Source: Acestrorhynchus altus
Lineage: Eukaryota; Chordata; Actinopteri; Characiformes; Acestrorhynchidae
Length of the DNA: 64,000 nt
NCBI GenBank assembly: GCA_034509495.1
Contig: CM067503.1
Coordinates: 8,857,540-8,921,539, forward strand
Direction: 5' to 3'
Part shown: in pieces, positions 58,409 through 64,000 of the stretch
Numbering within the stretch: position 1 is the first letter of the stretch
How the letters are laid out: each line of letters opens with the position of its first letter
The notes under the pieces: model-generated
What the model was told of the DNA's origin: nothing
What the model saw: the letters and a program-made list of their open reading frames with translations, nothing else
The model's database searches: none
Position numbers and translations under genes: made by a program

Positions 58409-61400
58409 CTGTGAGAGAAGGTGGAAGGTGGAAAGCAGCGTTAGAAAAGCTTTTGCACAAGGTCAAGTAAAAGCTGCTTTTACGGTGGTTCTCAGTCCCA
58501 GTGTAGAACTGAGTAATTTGTTTTACTGTCTGTAACTCAAATGAGCATGTTATGATATTTATCATTAACTCATCATGTAATTCTAAAGTTCCTCAAAAGT
58601 CCTGGGAGAACAAGACAACATGCAATGTGCGCTGTTACAAAACTGGGGTCAAGACTCACTGAACTGTGTGCTCTACTTAACCCACACTTGTATATTTATA
58701 CAAAATTTCTTTCTTTTTCCTGATAATGAACTGTACCTCAGTCTGCACCATTAGAGGCCGATTAAGTCTCATGCGATGGACACAGGCAGCGATGCTGACC
58801 GCTTCGTCTTTCACCAGCTGCTGCAATAAGGTATCCAAACCAATCAGAGTACCTGTCCGGCCCACTCCAGCACTGCAGTCACACAAATCCCAAAACAAAG
58901 GTGATTATATATATATAGGTTTGTATAATTTTATATTCATTACATACCCAAGCCTTTTTGTTCATTGAAACAAAAAACTAATTCTAGGTTATGATAAGAT
59001 TACCTGCAGTGCACGACTGTAGGTCCTGTGAATGGGATTCTCTCTATGTGTTTGCGTAAAATCTCCCGGAACTGGATCAACTCATCTGTTCCTTTGGGAA
59101 CTCCGTGGTCAGGCCAAGCTGTGAAATGGAAGTGTGTCACAATCCGCTCTTCAGAGGTGGCTTTCTAGACACAGACAAATCCACAAAGAAAAAGAGGTGT
59201 ACTTTTGAAGCTAGAAGTTGAGAAAATGAATTTGTTCATTTACAATTTTTCCTTTTTTTTGTTTAAATATAATCTTTCTACATTTAACCCACTTTCATAA
59301 AACCTACATAACAGTAGATGTCATGCTATAGTGAGTCTGGGCAAAAAGCTTACATTTCTAACAGCAAATTCTCGCAGAGTCCAGCTTTTTTCTTTTTGCT
59401 CTGATTGGATAGTGACCAGCAGATTTCCATAGGTACAGGGAGTGTAGTCCAGTGGCCAGTACTGTTCACACTTAGGCTGAAGAGAGAGAAACATCAATAA
59501 CAGCATAAAGAGTCTGAAAAAGTGTACCTAAAGTAATAGTTAGATAATTAATTACATAGTTCCATATTGTCCACATCAGAACAGTGGTGCGTCTGCAGTT
59601 TCAAACATACCCTTCCATTTTCCACACAACTGGTCAGCATGACAATTGCCTGAGACTTCTGCTCCCACACCATTTTCCAAAAGTCACTGACGGTGGATGC
59701 GAGAGGACCCTGAGCAGCTATGAACTGCCTGCTGTTACTGCCATACCCCTAACACAGACACAAATAATTTCTTAGTAACAGCTACTAGCAAAAGTAGTAT
59801 CTTAATGTAGCTTAGACTGCTTTCATGTGAGTCAGAAGATCCTTTCCTCACACTTGTGAAGTTGGAATTATGAGTGAGATAAATAGCATTGTTCTATAAG
59901 AGGCTAAAAGCACAGATTACAGATTAAAATAATGTCCACAAACAACCAATAATTGTGGCTAAACTTAAAATTAAAGAATTATAGTTTATAGTAATGGAAA
60001 GTTTGTGTGCCCTTCAGAATTGTCTGCATAAGTATGACCTATACCAAGTCCTAAAAGTAGAGAAAAAAAGGAGAAACAATGCAAACAAATAACAAAAATA
60101 TTAAGTTGCTCATTTACAGTATCTCACATATCTAACATATGTCACTTTAACATTTGGGGGGGAAACCATTTGATATGCATTTCAAATTCTGTTAGAAAGA
60201 CAAATGTGTTATTTTCCATCTAAATAAAAGTATATATAAAACGTATATAACATCCCAAACATATTTGAAAAAAGACTTACTGGCATGTAGTTTGCATTGA
60301 TATAATCAGAGCTGTCACCATTATCTAAAGTCAGCTTTACACGAGATGAATCATCTACAAAGAGTAAAAAAGCCAGAAAAAACTATATTTACTTTCCAGC
60401 CAGTTGCAGCAAAATCAACAAAATGTAACAACTTTACAAAGGACTGAAAAGAGGTGAGAACCCTTACAGGCCAGTACATTGGCAAATCGGTTCTTGCTCT
60501 TATTTTCTGGGAGCAGGGCAGCTGCACAGCTCTGATCTGTACCCACTGTGCTTAAATCCTGTAAACAAACAAACAAAAACAACTAGTGTAAATAAGATGT
60601 AAATGTGCAAAAAATCCTTTTGTTTTTACAAATGCACTAATGAAGCAATTGAATACACCTGAATGAAACACGGAATTTTCAAACACCTGAATGAAACACG
60701 GAAGTTTCAAACTTTGGGAAATGTCCCGACCCCCAGCAAAAATGTCTTGTTATCATATTAATATGTTTAGTAGATTATCTGTGATATTACTGCATACTGA
60801 CAAACCTATTATAAATCTATAAATGGTTGAGGCCCCCTTGTGGCCATGACCCCAGACCATATGCCCATTACGCTCAGATGATAATCTGTCCATAACTGTG
60901 ACTATACCTCATATTCAACACTGAAACCCCGATTCTCATCACAGCTCATTGAATTGAAGTGTTCGGGAAACTTCTTTAGAGGAACTGTCCTGCAAACATA
61001 CAAAACATTTTACATCATTCTGTTTCTCAAAAATAGAAATTCCAGTAGGCAATAACTTCCAATACAGTAAAATTGTACTCACTTGTAATTGTCATGGGGA
61101 CGTTTGTTCTCTACAGATGGTTTTGACTTTCTAAAGACACTGGAAACATATTGTACAAAATATCAAAATGGATTTTCTGCTTAAGTATCACAATATCTAA
61201 TAAATTGTATCTAGAATCTAAAATGTGTCAGTAATACACAACCTTAACAAAATTAAAATGTCATTTTTATTTATTTCAGGCCAAGAAATATAAAAATTCA
61301 TTATGATGTTTTCCTCAAAAAGTGTCCACATTATATTCAATATTATTAGAATCAAATAAATGAATAACATGACCAAATTGCTACAGTGTAATTCACTGAA

Positions 61401-64000
61401 GCAGTTTTATACCCCTATTAGGGTAGGAATGAAAGGAGGGACAAGGTGTGTTCACTGTAATATCTAGAAGCTTTTGTTGTAGCTTTTTACGTACTTCTTT
61501 ACACCTTTACTTTACAATATCATGGTAACAAGATGCATTTATGCATTAATTAAACGTAAAATTGTACAGTTTTAACTCAATAATTGTGCAATAATTGTAG
61601 AGGGAACAATAAAATAGTAAAATGATGGAAACAAGTTCTATTTACCTAAGAATTACATGCTTCATTTAAAAAAATCTTAATAAATAATAGTAGTTGTAGT
61701 ATTAATAACTTTGCAACAAATGCTAATGAGTTGTATTAAACATATTTATTTGCATGTTTCTGTGTAACCTCAGTATATTTACTTAATCAATTCCTGAGTA
61801 CATAGCTGTAGTATTGCAGACCATAAGTAATTATAATGAAGTAATGTAGTGCAGTTACACTACAATATTTTGAAGAACTGAGGTTACCACCTGATGTGAA
61901 ATGAAATAAGTGAGAAATAGAGGGAAAAGAAGCTATTTAGCATTTTACAGCTCCAATACCAGTTTCAGTGTAAATATATCCTGTAACATCATACTGTGGC
62001 TGATCATTTAAAGACATAATAGGAAAGAAACAAAGTAATTAATGAGTATTTTACAGCAACAAAACAATATAATTTCAGGACTTGTTTTGAGGCTAATATT
62101 ATAAACTGGGGTTATAAAATAAAAAAGGAATTATTCTATTATTTCTATTAATGTAACAAAAAACTTACTAATTTTATTAATCAGTTCATCATGTAATATG
62201 TATGGGTATTTTATTTTATTATATTTCAATTTCATCAGTCAATGTTTCATAACAATCAACTTTGTAGTTCATTACTAAGAACTATTAAATAAACTGTTGT
62301 ATAACTGATCATCTTTACAGTGATTATCTTTTCATTTATTAATGACTATGAAATGCAAATATGCAAATAATCTTAAGGTAAATACAACTGATTATCATTA
62401 TTTGAACATTTCATTGCCAACTCCCAATATAGTGATTAATTTTTCATTTATTAATGACAAGGAAACAATAAAAATAAAATATTAGATATATTAAATACTG
62501 CATACCATAGTTTACTATAAGCAACTTTTTTATTGACTATTCAAATAACATTGAAATAATAAATAAATAACACTTATCATGATATTACCATGTCATTACC
62601 CACATTACCGATCTATGTAATGTGCTTTTGCTTCAGAAACAGCTTTAGTCATTTGTACATGGATTCCCCAAGATTGTGGAAATATACATTTGAGATTAGG
62701 TCTAGGTTGACATGACTGCATTACAAAACTGCTACAGATTTTTCAGAAGCACTTTCCTGATGTGAACTCCCCGTTCTACTAAATCCCAGAGGTTTTCTGT
62801 TGGATTCAAATTCAGCGACTCAGAAAACCTCTGAAGAACACTGAAACCATTGTCATGATCATGAAATCAGTTTGCTTTGTGACTTGGTGCATGATCATGT
62901 GAGAAGTATCCATTTGAAGATGGGCCACATGGGGCGGCAGGATGTCCTGCACATAAAGGACAGCTGTTAGTGCCCATCGTATCACTACAGGGATGACAAA
63001 CTGTAACATACGATGACTCTGCAGATCATCACACCAGCAGATGGGGCAGTGTGTTGCTCTATGACAAAGGCAGGATTGAAGTGGTCATCACAAAGCCTCC
63101 ATACTCAATCCAGACATTTGTTGGATTGCAAAAAGAATCTGGATTCGATGCTAAAGATGATAAAGTTCCAGTTCATAGGAGTTCAGGGTTCTCATTCATG
63201 ACACCAATGCAAACTCTGGCAATGATGGCCTCATCAGAATGGCCTAGATGGTGGCATCCTGCTTCTCTCAGTATTTTGATGTAGCCCAACAAATTCTACT
63301 TTAAATTTCTTTGTTGTTATGCAGTTTTTCATCTTTTCCATGTCTTTACAGTTGCAAACTGATACAGACTCCAGTTTTGTATGGTATTACACTGGTAATA
63401 AAGTTGCAAGGTTGTCATATATCACATATACAGTATGTAGTGCTCTTACTCTTCTCATTACACTGTTATGTATGGTGGTGTGGCAGCCTTCTATGTTGCT
63501 ACAGCTAGTTTTGAGAATCTGGGTATTTTGCAACAAGTTTCCATGAGTTTCTCAGAGTGTATAAAAACATTTAACATAGAAAATCAACTCTCAGTCAATC
63601 CAGTCTCAGCCTGTGATGGATTGTGGTTTTCATTCTTCTTGCTCTAATCTGAGTTTTGAGTGACAGCCTTGTCTAGATTGTGCATGGTGCAGAATTCCTC
63701 ATAATTGGTCCAACAGTGCTTACTAGGACTTAAAAACTCTTATTTTGTCCTTGAAAGCAATTGCTCCTTAAAAATGGGTACTTTACTTCACATACTTTAC
63801 CTGATGTCCCTGCCCAGAAATCCCATTTTCTGGGAAAAGGTAGTGTGTATAATCTGACTGTGAAAACTCAATCTAAGCTTTCTTATTAACAATAATAACA
63901 CTCACCTGAGGAGCTCTGGTTTGCATCTCCATATGAAGATACCAATACAAAGGATCATGACCAATAGTAGACATACTAGAACGCCTGCTATGACTCCTGC
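58262..64000 (-). CDS. ptprh: Receptor-type tyrosine phosphatase, R3 type, PTPRH-like (3' ten exons)
   Basis: This is a single-pass membrane phosphatase that removes phosphate from tyrosines. Ten exons were joined in frame from the transmembrane segment to the stop. They give AGVIAGVLVCLLLVMILCIGIFIW (membrane helix), basic RCKPELLRK, the phosphotyrosine-loop-like KNRFANVLAYD, DYINANYMPGY, FIAAQGP, FWKMVWEQ, CEQYWPLD, WPDHGVP with the general-acid Asp, HCSAGVGRTG with the nucleophile Cys, and QTESQYVFLHQC. The catalytic residues are present and there is one phosphatase domain, typical of the R3 group. WPLDYTPCTYGNL and GTLIGLDTLLQQL fit PTPRH better than PTPRJ. The tail has YENS and YANA, Grb2-type YxN motifs. 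The ectodomain (expected fibronectin repeats) lies beyond base 64000. The R3 assignment is firm; the PTPRH assignment is moderate. Confidence 0.85.
58737..58872 (-). CDS. ptprh: PTPRH-like exon with catalytic P-loop
   Basis: It starts after CTGCAG and ends GAG before GTACAG. With the previous exon it encodes HCSAGVGRTGTLIGLDTLLQQL and HRMRLNRPLMVQTE. The catalytic Cys codon lies at the end of the preceding exon. Confidence 0.92.
59004..59164 (-). CDS. ptprh: PTPRH-like exon with WPD loop
   Basis: It starts after GTCTAG and ends TGC AG before GTAATC. It encodes IVTHFHFTAWPDHGVP, EILRKHIERI and PTVVHC up to the P-loop cysteine. Confidence 0.92.
59354..59476 (-). CDS. ptprh: PTPRH-like exon (CEQYWPLD)
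   Basis: It starts after CTCTTCAG and ends AAT before GTAAGC, 41 codons. It encodes PKCEQYWPLDYTPCTYGNL and WTLREFAVRN. Pro stands where most family members have Val (GRVKCE). Confidence 0.88.
59611..59748 (-). CDS. ptprh: PTPRH-like exon (FIAAQGP)
   Basis: It starts after GTTAG and ends AGG before GTATGT, 46 codons. It encodes SRQFIAAQGPLASTVSDFWKMVWEQ and IVMLTSCVENGR, conserved core of the phosphatase domain. Confidence 0.9.
60281..60354 (-). CDS. ptprh: PTPRH-like exon (DYINANYMP)
   Basis: It starts after TTTGTAG and ends CCA before GTAAGT. It completes a Tyr from the previous exon and encodes DSSRVKLTL and SSDYINANYMP. Confidence 0.88.
60468..60558 (-). CDS. ptprh: PTPRH-like exon (KNRF motif)
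   Basis: It starts after TTTACAG and ends GCC T before GTAAGG. It encodes LSTVGTDQSC and KSKNRFANVLA. The family motif is normally KNRY; Phe replaces the Tyr. Confidence 0.85.
60908..60989 (-). CDS. ptprh: PTPRH-like juxtamembrane exon
   Basis: It starts after TTTGCAG and ends GAG before GTATAG. It encodes TVPLKKFPEHFNS and GFSVEYE, the usual lead-in to the phosphatase domain. Confidence 0.82.
61083..61130 (-). CDS. ptprh: PTPRH-like small juxtamembrane exon
   Basis: This 48-base exon starts after GTCTTTAG and ends TAC AA before GTGAGT. It encodes KSKPSVENKRPHDNY. Phase matches on both sides, which is the main support for so short an exon. Confidence 0.75.
61131..63905 (-). other. ptprh: PTPRH-like intron after the transmembrane exon
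   Basis: About 2.8 kb, very AT-rich from 61.3 to 62.6 kb, then a decayed Tc1-family fragment at 62.7-63.29 kb. No exon was recognised. Confidence 0.7.
62700..63290 (-). mobile_element. Decayed Tc1-family fragment in PTPRH-like intron
   Basis: Reverse-strand translations give VIRWALTAVLYVQDILPPHVAHLQMDTSH, then LNLNPTENLWDLVERGVHIR in another frame. These fit LTAxRYxDEILxPHV and SPDLNPIENLW of Tc1 transposases. Frameshifts and stops mark it as dead. Confidence 0.6.
63906..64000 (-). CDS. ptprh: PTPRH-like transmembrane exon (continues past window)
   Basis: It ends CTC AG before GTGAGT at 63905. It encodes a hydrophobic helix of about 24 residues, then WRCKPELLR as the cytoplasmic stop-transfer. 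Its 5' end is outside the window. Confidence 0.82.

Noticed and set aside
1..64000. CRISPR arrays, operons, rRNA or functional tRNA genes
   Set aside because: None seen. The tRNA-like boxes all belong to SINEs, and gene structure is eukaryotic throughout.

Overview
The window looks like nuclear DNA of a ray-finned fish. Genes are split by GT-AG introns, one of them about 28 kb long. Intergenic and intronic DNA is AT-rich, full of microsatellites, tRNA-like SINEs and many decayed Tc1/mariner copies, as is usual in otophysan fishes (the zebrafish, catfish and characin group). The exact species cannot be told from sequence alone. No prokaryotic features, CRISPR arrays or ribosomal genes were seen.

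Layout. (1) 1-34748, minus strand: a bmp7 gene. Exon 1 (34349-34748) encodes the signal peptide and first half of the prodomain. Exon 2 (6234-6426) encodes the next prodomain block. Intron 1 is about 28 kb and intron 2 runs off the left edge, so the mature BMP ligand lies outside the window. (2) 39467-51266, minus strand: a complete six-exon gene for a crotonase-fold (enoyl-CoA hydratase/isomerase family) protein of 308 residues with a mitochondrial-type N-terminus. A nearly intact 1.6-kb Tc1-like transposon sits in one of its introns. (3) 52680-54520, plus strand: a two-exon HARBI1-like gene of 389 residues, head-to-head with the crotonase gene. All three DDE catalytic positions appear to be replaced although the frame is open. 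(4) 58262-64000, minus strand: the 3' ten exons of an R3-type receptor tyrosine phosphatase, most like PTPRH, from the transmembrane segment to the stop codon. Its ectodomain lies beyond the right edge.

The four genes do not form a pathway: one is a secreted growth factor precursor, one a probable mitochondrial acyl-CoA enzyme, one a domesticated transposase relative and one a membrane phosphatase. The coding models below were joined by hand from splice sites and reading phase. Every exon junction used keeps frame and follows GT/AG, which is the main support for them. The most interesting items are the HARBI1-like gene that has lost its DDE triad, and the long TG repeat abutting the last acceptor of the crotonase gene, where an upstream AG would add an in-frame Val-Cys repeat.
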